Positions 11,254 to 23,212 are shown, counted from the stretch's first letter. The stretch is DNA of 58,649 nucleotides from Phytophthora quininea (GCA_011947345.1 JAAVTG010000905.1:1-58649), one strand, 5' to 3'. Program-made: numbers and translations. Notes: a model not told the origin generated them from the sequence alone.

Positions 11254-12692
11254 TTAGTGCACAAATTGCTGCTGGTCCTCCGCCACGAAGTTCGAGTCGA
11301 AGTAGATTTTCTGCGGGGGCGCAAAGCCGTTGAAGTCCGAGCCGGCGGCGCAGGTGTAGGCGCCCATGCTCGGGAACAGGATCCACTGTCCGATGTTCAT
11401 CAGCGGCATCTCCACCTCCTTCATGATGCAGTCCATGCCGTCGCACGTGGGGCCCCACAGACTGGCCTTGTGCATCGGCGTAGCCGTCGGCTGCGCGGCG
11501 TCCGACAGAACCACCGGCTGAATGGTCGGGTGGTCGTACACCATGCAGTTGAACGAGCCGTACAGGCCGTCGTTGACAAAGTACATATAGTTGGGCGTCT
11601 GGCCGGCCGCGGCGGCCGCACTGGCAAGCACCGGGGCCTGGCCGGGGACGTCAAACGTCGGTGCCACCTTTCGACCAATAATGTTGACCGCCAGCGCGTG
11701 GGTGGATGCCGCGAAGAAGCGGCCAGGCTCGGAAATGACCTGCACGCCGCTGTCCTGCGGAAAGTGCTGGGCCAGCGCCGTCTTGAGCTCCCGAGCGCAG
11801 TCCTCGAACCGGATCGGGGCATTCTCGGTGCCCGGGAAGCCGCCGCCAATGTCTAACAAGTTAAAGTTGAAGCCGATCGAGTGGCCGATGTCAAAGACCT
11901 TGCGGGCCCGAGCCACGGCGTTCGAGTAGGCCTCGACGTTGAAGCAACCGCTGCCGACGTGGAAACTGACACCCACGACGTCCATGTTCATGGCCTTGGC
12001 GTGAGCCAAAATGTCGGGCACGTCGTGCACCATGGCGCCGAACTTGGTGCCGAGGCGGCAGATGGAGTTGGAGTCGTCCACGTACACCCGCAGCACGAGC
12101 TTGGCGTTGGGGTGGATGCTCTGGATCTTGGTCACCTCGTCCTGCGAGTCGAACGTCATCATCTGCACGTCGTTGGCTCGCGCGTACTCAATCTGGGAGC
12201 CTTGCTTGCACGGGTTGGCGTAGATGATGTCGGTGGCAGGCACGCCCGTGTTTAGCACGGAGCGAATCTCCGCCAAACTGGCACAGTCGAAGCCCACGCC
12301 GAGCCGAGCCAAGCTCTGGATGAGCGCCGGGTCCGGGTTGCACTTGACGGCGTAGTAGGGCCGCACCTCGGGCAGGTGCTCGTGCCAGAGCTTGTAGCGT
12401 TCCTCGACCGCGGCCGTGTCGACCACGTAGAAGGCGTCACGGGTGCTGCCGGGGCGTCGCCCAGCGCCTGGATGTGGCCCTGCAGCTGGGACAGAATGGC
12501 CGACGACAGCTGCAGTTGCGCCAGCTCGGGCGGCGGCTTGGCGTTGGTGCTGGCGGTGGCCAGGTCGGCGCTCAGCAGCGTGCAGCGCGCGGCCGTGGAC
12601 GCGGATCGCTCGTGGCCGAAGCGACTGGCCAGGCGCGACGCGTTCTTGAGCAGCGCGCGGCTGGATCGGGAGCCTCGGAAGAGCAGAGCCAT
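11254..12692 (-). CDS. ODC: ornithine decarboxylase (PLP-dependent, fold type III)
   Basis: Decarboxylates ornithine to putrescine, the first step of polyamine synthesis. Family motifs are clear: FYVVDTAAVEERYKLWHEHL, the PLP lysine in PYYAVKCNPDP, IIYANPCKQGSQIEYA, GVSFHVGSGC, NLLDIGGGFPG, ISEPGRFFAAS, and the active-site Cys in LWGPTCDGMDC, followed by GAYTCAAGSDFNGF. The ATG at 12692 gives MALLFRGSRSSRALLKNASR, a basic leader that could target mitochondria; an upstream in-frame ATG is also open. Between about 12440 and 12460 the frame shifts at a CCCC run just before the catalytic barrel, most simply a missing base. Length after the leader fits the eukaryotic enzyme. No antizyme-type signal was looked for beyond the sequence. 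Arginine or lysine specificity cannot be excluded from motifs alone. Confidence 0.9.
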
Positions 12693-13785
12693 CGGGAGGA
12701 AGGTGGGGGTGGGAGACGGGTGCGCCGAGGCGAGTCGATTGCGGAATGAAGCTGGGGAAAGGATACGAAACAACCGCGAGGAAATGCCTGCAAGCAAGCG
12801 GGGGCGCGAGGCTTAACGGCCGCAAGTCGACAAGGTGTTGCTGTTGGTTTCTCGGGCAGATCTCACCTGTTGTCCACTCGCAGTATGGGATCCAGCTGTA
12901 TTTGACTGGCCCAGACGTTACGGATCACTGAAGATCGTTCTTTTTCGGCTTCACCCAAAGTTAACGGCCAACAACTCGCCTGCTTGCATGCCACGAGCGA
13001 GAAGCTTGAAAATAAGCTGCGACGGAGTCTGAGGAAATAACGGCACGCTGGGGCTCAGGTCTGCTTGGCTGCTCGGCCATGGCTGAACTAAGGACCGAGC
13101 AGCCACTGAGCGGGGGCCCATCGGTTAGTAACGGAAACGTGTGGCATTCGTTGTTTAACGCGCTTGATCTGGAAGCGAGGCCGGGAATGTCCTTCTGGTG
13201 AAATGCCATTGTGAGTCGCTTCGGCGGTTGCATAGACCACGGCTCGGTTCTGAAGTTTGCCCACTTCAACTCTGAGTTTTCTTGTCGACAAGGCAAGCGG
13301 CTCTCCGTACGCGTACGCGCGTCCACAACGACACCTTCCACGAACTCTATGCAGGCGAATCTCGAAGCCGTCGCAGTGGTAGCGCGATGGTAAGCGGCAT
13401 CTTGCGGGGAACGATAATTTTCGACAAGGCAGTTTTCCCGCAGTGTCGACGTTACCCCCAAGGGCAACTTCAACCAGGTACGGACAAGCCTGTCGTTCGA
13501 TCTCATTGCCAGGATCCTCGAAGAGCTCTCGCTCCCCAACTAATATTTTGCAGTAGTCCGTTTTTCATCGCTCTATATCTGGCCCAAAGCGAACACCTGC
13601 AGATTTCGCAGTGAACTCTGCGAAATTGTCCTCGCCAGCCTCATTTGATCCACGCCACACTAGCTCCGGATGCGCCTTCGCAGCTCCAAGAACGCGCCAC
13701 GTTCGAGTTAACCCATTTCCAAAATAGTTCCCCTTATATCTTGGCAGTCATGCCTGTTGCACTTGCATCCAGCTGGTCGACACAG
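12693..13785. other. intergenic region upstream of ornithine decarboxylase
   Basis: About 1.1 kb between the decarboxylase start and the APC7 stop. A minus-strand open frame (12961-13539) exists but has no motif, odd composition and no frame-consistent neighbour, so I do not call it a gene. The region should contain the decarboxylase promoter; I see no clear core element. Confidence 0.35.
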
Positions 13786-15889
13786 CTACGACGATAGATA
13801 CTCGCCCGCCTCAACCGAGTCCTCGGGGTCGTCCACCTGTTCCAGCGAGCTGTTGACATCGTCTGGGTCTTCGCCGCGCATGAGTTTCTCGAGCCGATCC
13901 AGACCCTGCAACGCCTCGGTGGAGCCTGGGTTTATCCTCAGCGCCTGGTGGAAATACTTGAGCGCCTCGGCGAACTGTTTGTCCATCGAGTACACGTACG
14001 CGAGCTTTGTAAACACTTCGTCGCGTGGGTAGCGCTCGCCCAGTGACTGCAGCCTGTCAATGGCGGCATGTAGATTCCCTTCCTCTACAAGCAAGTCGAC
14101 GAGCGCAAAATTGGTGGACAGCTTGCGGGGCTCCATCGCCAGAGCCTTCTGCAGTGCCTGCCGAGCTTGATCCCGGTGGTCAGGACTAAGCGAGAGCACG
14201 GTGCCGTACAACACGAAGCTTTGAGCCTTCCCCGGGAACAACTTGACGACGCTCTTGGCAGTGGCCAGAGCTTCTTTGTAGCGATTCACTCCCATAGCAA
14301 ACAAGTCGCAGTAGCTTGTAATGATGCCTGTGTACGCGTCAAGAGAACGGTTGAGTCGACAGACCGTCCAAAACGCTTTCAACGCAGGCTGAGGATGATG
14401 CATTCGTAGCAGCATCTCGCCTCTCAACAAATGAGCGGGGGCATGGCGGTGGCTCTCTTTTATAGCACGCTCGGAGAACTGCAGTGCTGCCTCGTGGTCG
14501 CCCTTCAGGTCATTATAATACGCCGCGGCCAGCCACGGCTCCACGTGGGTGTCACTGATCTTGAAAAGCTCCTGAACCAGGTCGTTGAGGTTGGTCCGAG
14601 CGCCAGCTCTCCGTAAGCAGTTGGCATACCGGTCCATGAAAGCGAGATTCAGATCGTCGACTTGCCTTGCTCGCTTGAACGTCATGTGAGACTGGTGAAG
14701 AAGGTCCTGCTCGATTTCGAGTGTTCCTTTGCGGAGCAAGCAGTGCAGGTTCTTTGGGAACACTCGTTCTAGTGCCGTGTATGACTCAACAGCGGCTGCT
14801 CACGTACAAAATACGAGGTGTTAGAATTGACGTAAGATCCAACGTTTAGGTTTTGCAGTGTACCTCGATAGTTGCTTCTCTCGGCATGCATGTGGGCAGT
14901 AACCAACATCTGCATCCAAGCGGCATCCACAGCAATCGCCACGCTATTGGTCGTTGCTGTCTCCGATGCTAACTCGCTGTAGAATCTCTCGATCTCATGC
15001 TGTCGAAATGATGGCGCATTCTTGGACGGTGCGTTTTCATCTGTCTTTGTTGCTCCATCCGAACCCGCAAATGCGTCAGGAGATGCATCTTTCGCTGCTG
15101 CCAGCTCGGTCAGTGCTACAGCAGCTTCCAGCGCATACGGATTCTGCCGCAACGCAGCAGTGTAGCTCTCCTCCGCTTTGTTCTGCAGCCCTTCGTTCAT
15201 GTACAGCTTCCCAAGGAGCAGATTCATACTCACAGTACGGTCATCCATCGGCGTCGCCTTTAACTATTCACCCCACACAATAAATTAGCGGCTCTCCACC
15301 ATTTCTAAAGTTATTTTTCACGCACCACTCCAATAGCTTCATGAATGCAGTCCAATTGCACGTAACAGCGAGCAATCTTGACTTTCACCAGCAATTCCTC
15401 TTCCCTCTCCAACACGCCTGTGTCCTTGCAGCTACAGCAGTAATATCTCTACAACGTATAAAATCATTAGCACGATTATCAACCCTCAATCGCCATTATT
15501 TTACGACGTACAATGGCACGTTGGAACTCCCTTTTGGCGACCATTAAGTCGGCAAAAAGCCGCATTGTTTTGACGTGGAAAGTTGCAGAGAGCTTCTGTG
15601 GCTTGGTGTCTAAGTGGTCAATAGGTCTGCGAGATAAGAAACTTGCGTCTGCGTCGTTATGAGTGTCGTTCCTGTTGTGAGAGATGTCGGAGTCGGTCGC
15701 CAATGCAAGCGAGACCAACAGTTCGCCCAGAATCTGTGCTGATTTTTCGTCCCCGTCGCGAACAAACTGCTCCAGTTGCTGTTGCATTACTTCGGCATTG
15801 TAGAGAGGGGTCTGGTGGCCGCTGTGGGCGCTCGCTTCGTTCGGAGACGAAGGCTCTGGTGCTCGTCGCTTCTTGCTTGGCCGCTCCAT
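13786..15889 (-). CDS. APC7: anaphase-promoting complex subunit 7 (TPR protein)
   Basis: Scaffold subunit of the APC/C ubiquitin ligase that controls mitosis. The ATG at 15889 begins a polar leader (MERPSKKRRAPEPSSPN). After the first exon ends near 15480, a short exon encodes a KVKIARCYVQLDCIHEAIGV helix; then comes DDRTVSMNLLLGKLYMNEG, an APC7 hallmark (human has the same DDRTVN...LAKLYM region). A further intron begins after SNYR near 14862 and ends at a CAG near 14790. The TPR array follows: DTHVEPWLAAAYYNDLKGDH, HAPAHLLRGEMLLRMHHPQP, NRYKEALATAKSVVKLFPGK, KLAYVYSMDKQFAEALKYFH. An acidic tail ends the protein, as in animal APC7. Exact splice sites of the first intron are unclear. Confidence 0.85.
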
Positions 15890-16499
15890 TTTTAAAATGA
15901 AATCTATATAGCTATTTGTGTAGGAAATAAAATTTTATTTTCGTTTTTTTATTTTTTCCACAAGTTTTTCCGACAGCTTTGGTTGTACAGTTCAACAAGA
16001 CCATGCCCAACACACCAGACGGTGGATTGCAAGTTAGTTGTGTTGGGTATCGGATCCATATCCTGAAAGGGCATCGGAACGAAGAGTCGCAACGGATGAA
16101 TGGCTGTGAGAGCTCCGTAGGATAGCAGCACTTTAAATACAGGAGTCGTCATTTTATTCGTTAGTGAAGAAGCTCTGCTTGAGTTAGAGTGCCTCGCAAT
16201 ACGGTTGCGAGCTCAAACACCGTTGACTTCTTGGCTGCACATACTAGCTTAATGTGGCAGAGAAGATGAAGTACACAAACTATTCACTACAGTGTTGACC
16301 CCAGTGTCAATGCTCCAGATAAGGTTCGCGAGCTGATCCGAGCAGCTGCTGCATGATAAAGTGAAATCGGCAGCGACTGTGGCAGCTAGAAGGGCCTAGC
16401 ATGTCGGAAGAGTTGCCAGCAGGTAAGATGAGGTCTGTGTGTCGCCATGAGTGTCTCGAGTATGGGAAAGCATTGTTGATTTTGTATTGGACAACATAA
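15890..16499. other. AT-rich border between APC7 and the MULE element
   Basis: AT-rich sequence with a T-rich tract at about 15930-15957 and no convincing gene. It includes the APC7 promoter and probably the left end of the MULE transposon. I could not define terminal inverted repeats by eye. Confidence 0.3.
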
Positions 16500-16968
16500 A
16501 AGGTGCCAGAGTTCATCTGTCGTGGACTACCGCTACGTAACACTTGGAATAGAGAAGGGCAACGACAGCGATAATGTCTTTGAGCCAGAAGGGGATGCTG
16601 GGCAGTCGGATGAGGAGTTTGAAGACCTTATCGGAGAGAGTCCGTTGGAAGTTGAAGGTTATGGAGTTACTGTTCGCGTTATGGGTGGTAACGACGACGG
16701 CGATTCGAGCGAAGAGAATAAAATAGCATGCGCGGATGGCTCCAACACTGGTCAAGAAGATAATGCGGCAGAAAAAGAAAATCTCGCGGGGCCAGTGCTG
16801 TTTATGACAGGAGGTGGGGATGAACGGACCAATGCAGAACAATTATCGGTAAAGCGAAACCGTTCCAAGGGCCGCTTCGTGTCGCCGAGATCCGTTAAAC
16901 GGAGTAACACTGCTTAATCGAACGGAGGCAATGCTTCTGGTTCCTGCAACGCACACGAGCCCGACGGT

Positions 16969-19150
16969 GTGTCGTCAGATTACCACCCTCGCACCCGCAA
17001 AAGCAGTGCAAAGGAGGAGAAACTGGCCCTCGAAAAAGGGCATGTCTGGGTGAAGAACGCGGTTCCTGCTTTTCCTGCTCAGCCGTTGAAGTCATGGGAA
17101 GATTTTAATAAGCAGCTCAAGAAATACAAGCAGCGAAACAATCTTTTGTTTCGGGTACGCAGTTCCGTCTACACAACTACTCACAACACGTACATAATTA
17201 CCTGGAACGATCTGGTTGTTAACAAGCGAGGCTTTCTAAATCAAATACGTTGTGTTTGTGCCTCTTAATGTGTATGTGATGCTGAAGATGCCATACCGAC
17301 AAGGAAGTTTAAGTGGAGCCAAAAACATTTCAGATGTACTCATGGAGTGTATCAAGCTCTCGCTCAGCTGGAGTTCGCCGTCGAGCTCCTCGCTGCACTG
17401 GTTGTAAAGCACGGCTCACACCTCGTGTGGTGAAGACCGCAAAAGGAAATTTCCACATTGTTCTACGCAACGAGGTAATGAGTGATATGATCGCGTTGCC
17501 TGTTCAAGATTACTAATTAATTTGTCCGTTGTTTCTGTGGTGTAGTGTCCTACACATAATCATTTTACTACTAAAAGTGTAGTAGATTCGTGCCTGACGA
17601 GTAGTTCGCTACCTCTTGACGAGCGCAATCAAGAAGACGTTCGTCTTCTTGCCGACGCGAAGGTCTTATCGAGGCACATCTCCAACTTTGTCAGCGAGCG
17701 AACGGGTGAGTGCATCTTTAGGCCTATATATTCTAAGTATTCATGGTAATGTGCTGTGTTAGGATGTGCTGTATCGCCGCAGCAAACACGGAATTTGATT
17801 CGTGCAATTATGAGTAAGGACTCCGCAGCGGATCGACTGAAGAATATGCTGCATGAGCTCGTTGAGCTGGAGGTTGGTGATATGTTGGTGATGTAGGACC
17901 GACTAGATCTTACTTGTGGAATCGTCATGCAGAACAAGTTACAAAAGTTAATGTTCGCGCAATGGGGACAGACATTGGCCATGGATTTTACTCATGGAAT
18001 AAACAACTTGGGTTACCATCTCGGTAAGCACTAAAGCAACCATAAATATATCGACCTTTCACTGACACACTTTTTCTGTTTGTTGTAGGCAGCCTTGTGG
18101 TCACGACAGCGACTGGGGAGGGTTTCCTGCGCTCGACTTCCTGTGCTTAAACCAACAAGCCACCGCCATTGCTAAATTTTTGATTTTTTTCAAAAGGTGA
18201 ACTCCACTTGGAAGTCCGTGCGTTCTATTGTCATAGATAAGGATTTCGTTGAATGGCGGGAGCTAGAGAAAGCATTTCCAGACGCATCCGTGCTCCTTTG
18301 ACAGTTCCATACGATTTCGTACTGGAAAAAATAATGCTGAGGCCTACTTACGGATTGACGTTAGCACACCGAGAGCAAATACTAGATCGTTTGGCAAATC
18401 TCATTTACCGGTAAGTGCATTCGTGTCTGCAATCAACAAAGCAAAGGCACTGACATGCTTATTAACTATTTATTATCCAGCACAACCAAGATTGGATATG
18501 AAGACGCCCGCAATACTTTCAAAATCTACTGCAAGCTGCAATACAAAGGACTTATCTTTCAGTATTTCGAGAAGGACTGGCATTCTTGCCGGGAGAAGTG
18601 GGCTAATTTCGCTCGGGGCGCGTTCTTCACCGCAGGAAACACAACAACAAATCGCGTGGAGTCAAACTAGAACCAAGTGAAGCTTCTTCTCGGTCGAAAG
18701 ACGCGCATCGATCAAACTATTGCTGGGCTCCTCCAGCACCGGATTATGGTGGCCCAACATTTCGTTCGATCAGTGTCCAAAACGTTAACGACGTCATCGA
18801 AATCGGTGTCATTCCTGAATCGAGTTACTGGTAAACTGAGCCCGGACGTCATGAAGAGGGTGAAGATGGACTGGGAGAGATATGTGACGCTACTTGCTGA
18901 TGCGACTTGTATAAGACAAGCTAACGCCATTTCGAAATGGGACGTGAATTGCTCGTCCGGTACGTATGAGTGCCACGACTTGGAATGGACGTGGTCCTGC
19001 TTTTTATCGAACCCACCACCTTCCGTGCAGGCACCCCATGCGCTTGGCACAATCTGGCCACGGATTTCGTGTTCTTCCGGTTTCTTCAATTTCAAAATGG
19101 TGGTCAATGCAACATGCTCAAACATGCTCAGACGTTGGTGAAGGAACTTG
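16969..19150 (+). pseudogene. MULE transposase with FLYWCH-like and SWIM-like zinc fingers, degenerate
   Basis: From 17340 the sequence encodes RRRAPRCTGCKARLTP, then, across an intron with GT at 17477 and AG near 17544, ECPTHNHFTT: a C-x2-C...HxH arrangement as in the FLYWCH/WRKY-GCM1 fingers of MULEs. Next come SPQQTRNLIRAIMS, then the RNase-H-like catalytic core with QWGQTLAMDFTHGINNLGYH (first Asp), IVIDKDFVEWRELEKAFPDA (second Asp) and LLxQFHTISYW, and NTTTNRVESN (probable Glu). A SWIM-like motif is split by a frame change near 19000 (SCFLSN, then LPCRHPMRL); the first Cys of its CxC pair is Trp here. Several stops and frame shifts interrupt it. The region lost the ability to encode one intact protein. 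Confidence 0.7.
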
Positions 19151-19965
19151 AGATAGCTAGCGATGCCCTGCATCCAATTGTGCAGATGTCGAAGTTAAGG
19201 TCGCCGGAATTAGGATCGCCGGAGTCAGGGTCACTCCGTGAGGATTGTCCAAACCACGATTCCGATACTGCACCTCCGACTGCCCCCGCCAAGGAGAAGC
19301 AGATCGTGTATGTGCGGCTTAGCAGGTATGGGCGCGCCAATGTTATTGTGCTATCGTCGGCGGAAAAGTACACCTACGCAAAAGCAATACTAGAGCCGTT
19401 ATTGGAACACCTGTCCAACTTGCCAAGCGCAGAGTTCTATGGTAGCCTAAAAACGTGGAAAGCAACCATAGACATGGGCCTTGGTGGCGCGAATACTCCT
19501 GAAGACTACCCCAATAGTGACACAGCTGGAGCTCGCAAATGTGATGCTGAAGGTGTTGATTTTGGTGGCAAAAACACCGAATGGGATGACGATGATGAAC
19601 TGACCGCTTTACCGGATCCCGCTGATGAATTGGACACTTTGAATTTGATGGTGTCAATGGAGGGATTAGAAGAGCTCTTCGAGCCCCAGAGGAGCAATGC
19701 GGATGCCATCGATGCTAGTCTACCGCCGAACAAGCTTTCCAACGTTTTCACAAGCACTGCAGACAGTAAAGTGCTGTGTGGGTACGACGATATTTCTGAA
19801 GCAGAAACTGAAGCATTGAGAGAAGCTAGTGATGATGGTAAGGACACTGGAAGTTGTTGCACAAAAGATAAGATTGATGACAGTCTCGTGGTTAACGTGA
19901 AGGAGCCGCATCTCCGATTCTGTCTGAACGTTCAAAACACTCCGCGGCAAGTTGACTCCATGTAG
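18970..19965 (+). CDS. acidic linker ORF inside the MULE
   Basis: A long open frame continues from the SWIM-like region into an Asp/Glu/Ser/Pro-rich segment (for example ELGSPESGS, NTEWDDDDELTALPDPADEL) without a recognised domain. It lies between transposase and Ulp1 protease and probably is the inter-domain linker of the same MULE polyprotein. A stop at 19965 separates it from the following segment (YICYSTVQYPSNLVVNVHQV), which reads on in the same region. Confidence 0.4.
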   Translation: MPRLGMDVVLLFIEPTTFRAGTPCAWHNLATDFVFFRFLQFQNGGQCNMLKHAQTLVKELEIASDALHPIVQMSKLRSPELGSPESGSLREDCPNHDSDTAPPTAPAKEKQIVYVRLSRYGRANVIVLSSAEKYTYAKAILEPLLEHLSNLPSAEFYGSLKTWKATIDMGLGGANTPEDYPNSDTAGARKCDAEGVDFGGKNTEWDDDDELTALPDPADELDTLNLMVSMEGLEELFEPQRSNADAIDASLPPNKLSNVFTSTADSKVLCGYDDISEAETEALREASDDGKDTGSCCTKDKIDDSLVVNVKEPHLRFCLNVQNTPRQVDSM

Positions 19966-20623
19966 ATGCCCAACCCACCGCGCCGAACCAATGCGAGAAC
20001 GACGCTCACACAAAGGAAAATCCCGTCGTATATCTGCTACTCGACGGTTCAATACCCCAGTAATCTTGTGGTGAACGTCCATCAGGTAACTCAATGGGCA
20101 CGCATCATGCCCAACCTCAAATTTGTGCAGAAAATTCTGAAGGAGTACCCTCTAATCATGGATGAGGCTTGCCTTCATGGCCGCAACTTGGTGTGTGAGG
20201 GGAAAACAATTCGCCCTGCTAACTACAGATTCAAATTTATAATTCCTTAAGACCTCTTGACGTCACTCCGGGCCGTCTTAGACACAAATGCCTCCGATAC
20301 TGTAAAATTAACAGAGGAGGAGAAACGCCAGGGTCTTGTTCGTGATATGGTTGTCACGATTGACTCCAAACTCAAAAGATTTTCCAGGTAAGTCAGCTTC
20401 CGTCATTATGGTTGCCATATTTTTGTGGTTGCTGTAAGCTTTTGTCGTTGTGGTTGCTATAGAATCTTTTGTCTACCATTTTGCTGACTTGTTTTGCAAT
20501 TCATAACACAGGGATTTCGTCAACTCGATGGGGCGATTCAACCGCGTATTGCTCAATTGCAGACACTGGGTTAAGGACATGAAGTAGATAGAGCAAGACT
20601 GGGAGGGAATTGATTCGGACTTC

Positions 20624-21440
20624 GTGGAATTATTTTCACAAGAAACAAGCACAATCAGTCTTGGTCACACAGCCTCGCGTTCACGACACCAAGGACTTGC
20701 TACTCAAATTACCCCCATGTTCAGGACGGCATGCTTTCGAAAATGTTACCGATTGTCATCAATGCGGTGTTCACTAACGTTTGAGGAAGTGGTTGGTCAC
20801 CTGTGTCGCCAGCAAATGCTGAACGATTCCATTATTCATTTTTGTCTACATTACATTGCTGATGTTGCAGGAAACTGCTTGCTGATAAGCTCCCATGTAG
20901 TAGGCATTGGTTAGCCGCAGAAGACGCCGAAGCAATCAATGAAGGAGACCAAGTATGTGATTTTGCCGATGAACCTTGTTCGTAGCCATTGGGGAATAAT
21001 TATCGCGCGGCTGGAATATGTGGAGGCGTTGGAAACAATACGCGTGCATCCACGTCTTTACGAGCCCCTAATTGCGGCGTGTTATCAAGAAGAAATGGAG
21101 GAAACCTGGGAAGATGGATTCACTGACTATCTTACAAGATGGCAACGTAATTCGATGCCTACTTCCAAAGACCTCGTAATTGATCCCGTCGACTGGATTC
21201 TATCTCCGCAGCAACCGGACAATGTAAGTTGTGGCATTTTTGTTATAGCTCAAACTTACAGCTGCGTCAATGACATGGGCTTCCATAGTCATGCTGTCAC
21301 CAAACAGGACACCCAAGTGATGCGATTGCGGGCTCTTTGCGTGTTGATGACGCTTCTCAACGAAGTGCCTGTGGATGAGAACGATGAGCTCGAGGCTCGC
21401 GAGACGCACAAAAACTATGCGATAGTATTGCTAATGGTAA
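20624..21440 (+). pseudogene. Ulp1/C48-type cysteine protease domain of the MULE
   Basis: Two frames separated by a stop near 20914 encode a SUMO-protease-like domain. The first part has QQMLNDSIIHFCLHYIAD, which matches the substrate-binding start of Ulp1 domains (LND.II.F). The second has VILPMNLVRSHWGIIIARLE with the catalytic His in HWG, and DWILSPQQPDNVSCGIFVI, where Gln, Asp and the nucleophilic Cys (SCGIF) are conserved. A long insertion between His and Cys is typical for transposon versions. Whether such proteases act on SUMO is not known. Confidence 0.7.
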
Positions 21441-21461
21441 AGATACGGTCTGGGAGACAGC

Positions 21462-21860
21462 TCAGTTTTTCATTAAAGCGTCTACGCCGCAGACTTTTAG
21501 CATCACCGAAAATGAAACTTCACCATGATCACTCGTTTGCGTCGATATGTCTCCACCCACCGCCGCTAAAAACTCGTATCCGAGATGTTCTTCCTGCTCG
21601 ATCATCTCGTGCTGGTGGATCTGCGTGCGGAAAGCCTCCTCTAGAGCCTGGTTGACGGCGAGGAGTTGCGCCTTCATCTGCCGAAGATCTTGCAGATGCA
21701 TCCTCACCAGCGCACACGCGATGTCCTTCTTCTCCATCGTGTAGGGTTTATAGCGCTCGGGTAGCTGAAGGCGACGTTGGTTGCAGCTTGGACGTGATGC
21801 GGAGGTTCTTGATAAAACCGACTGGGGCGAAGTCCTCTAACCGAATATTCTGGTATTCAC
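21462..21860 (-). pseudogene. coiled-coil gene fragment next to MULE end
   Basis: Minus-strand frame encoding MEKKDIACALVRMHLQDLRQ and a Gln/Glu-rich coiled coil, preceded in another frame by LEDFAPVGFIKNLRITSKLQ. It looks like the remnant of a host gene, cut at both sides: plus-strand MULE sequence on the left and non-coding DNA on the right. I do not recognise the parent protein. It could be a gene piece picked up by the transposon or a host gene broken by it. Confidence 0.4.
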
Positions 21861-22912
21861 AGCAGAAAGTCAAATATTTGATGCTCGCCGCGACATAAAT
21901 AATAAATTACCGCTTTGGTGTTGGTAGTTGTAGTTGCTTTAGCAGATATGGTTGGTGTAAGAGCTGTCGATTTGTCGTGATTAAGTGCGCGGTAACGCCA
22001 TGCGTTTGTATCGCTAATTGACATATCAACAAACCCAACGAGTGTACATTCCCAAACAGTCACGAAGAACGCGGAGCAGAGGAACCGTCATAGCGATCAA
22101 AACAACCAACTGCCTCATTGCAGCGTTATCACGGCGAACGTCAGCAGCCGCCGGACATACAGACTGAGATCCGAGACGGCCTTAATCTAGGCTTGTCAGC
22201 CGACAGCATTTAGCTTTTCGTGGTGAGAAGGCGCAGACCAAGACCTTGGTGAAGCGCACTGACTATGCATTCACCCGGCTTGGCGGACCAGACTGCACCG
22301 GGTACGCGGAGGCGGTTGCAGAGGCGAGGAAATACCCCAAGATGAAGTCCACGGATTTGGTGGGCGATGGAAGATTCGACTTCCCGGCGGCTTACACCGC
22401 GGAGGACATAGGTTGTATTGACCCCACACATAACACCGCTGGATGACCCCTTGTCATAGTGATAACATGATATATATCGCATAGAAATCAGCGCTGTGAT
22501 TGGTGCAATTATTAAATTGCCATCCAACTTACCTAGTATATAGCATATGTATTGTCACACAAACGGTGACAGCGATCCTGTCCAGGCTGAAATCGCAGTT
22601 TCGTCAGCAATCCAGCGCTCAGAGAGCAGTTGCACATATCCAGAGCGCAGATTCAAAGGGGTTTGCTCGCCATGCGGAGTTTTGAAGCGTTGGAGGCCCA
22701 AAATCGCAGTTTTATTCCTCGCGTCTTTTCGTAGAGCTGATTCATGTTCTTTTTATGTTTACTCGTGTGTGGGAATATATTGACATTTCGACTGATCCAA
22801 TAGCAGGAAACCTCTTCAGAATAAAAATAAAAGAATATATGTAAGACACTTTGTCTGCTTTCTCTCTATCAGCTTCTCCTAGCTCATTACCCATTCCAGT
22901 ACACCCTATACA
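21861..22912. other. no clear gene
   Basis: About 1 kb with only short open frames. One plus-strand frame around 22240-22445 (KRTDYAFTRLGGPDCTGYAE) has protein-like composition but no start, neighbour or motif I can support. The region is probably degraded repeat sequence. Confidence 0.3.
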
Positions 22913-23212
22913 ATGGTTATCCGCGATGACGACGACTATCGCCCCCGCAAGGCTCGCCGATTCGACCGTGGCGAAGAGAAAGGTCATCTGTTGAAGGAAT
23001 TGCACCGAGCCTATGCGACAATTCTGTCTCTTCGCTACCGCCTCCACGTGTGCGAAGTGTTTGACTCGGATTCGGGTGCTGAATCCGAGGGTGCTGGGGG
23101 CGCTGATGGCGATGATAATATGAGCTATGGGGAGAGCGAGGATGACAGCGAGCCTGAACCTTGGTTCATTGAGAACTTTGACCAATCTGAGAACGAATTT
23201 GTGATCGATTCG
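22913..23212 (+). pseudogene. small acidic protein gene interrupted near its 3' end by a Merlin transposon
   Basis: The ATG at 22913 opens MVIRDDDDYRPRKARRF, then LLKELHRAYATILSLRYRLH and a Ser/Asp/Glu-rich tail (DNMSYGESEDDSEPEPWF). The reading frame enters the Merlin inverted repeat at 23213. Taking the transposon plus one target copy away joins GAT with TTG ACT TAC TAC AGC GAA TAA at 24596-24619, so the ancestral ORF would have ended only a few residues later. Function is unknown; it could be a host gene or a gene of another repeat. Confidence 0.5.
23205..23212. repeat. left target-site duplication of the Merlin element
   Basis: TCGATTCG directly precedes the left inverted repeat; TCGATTTG at 24594-24601 directly follows the right one. 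Seven of eight bases agree, matching the 8-9 bp duplications known for Merlin/IS1016 elements. Confidence 0.75.

Larger units (their letters stand above)
16500..21440 (+). mobile_element. MULE (Mutator-like) DNA transposon carrying a Ulp1-type protease
   Basis: The plus strand carries, in order, an acidic N-terminal region, a zinc-finger DNA-binding domain, a DDE transposase, a SWIM-like zinc finger, an acidic linker and a Ulp1 (C48) cysteine protease, all in frames broken by introns, stops and shifts. MULEs with Ulp1-type proteases are known in plants (Kaonashi-type). Ends could not be defined because no obvious long inverted repeats or 9-bp target duplication were found by eye. The element is decayed and probably immobile by itself. 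Confidence 0.7.

Noticed and set aside
12961..13539. Minus-strand open frame upstream of ornithine decarboxylase
   Set aside because: No recognised motif, no continuation in neighbouring frames, composition unlike the flanking genes; kept as intergenic.
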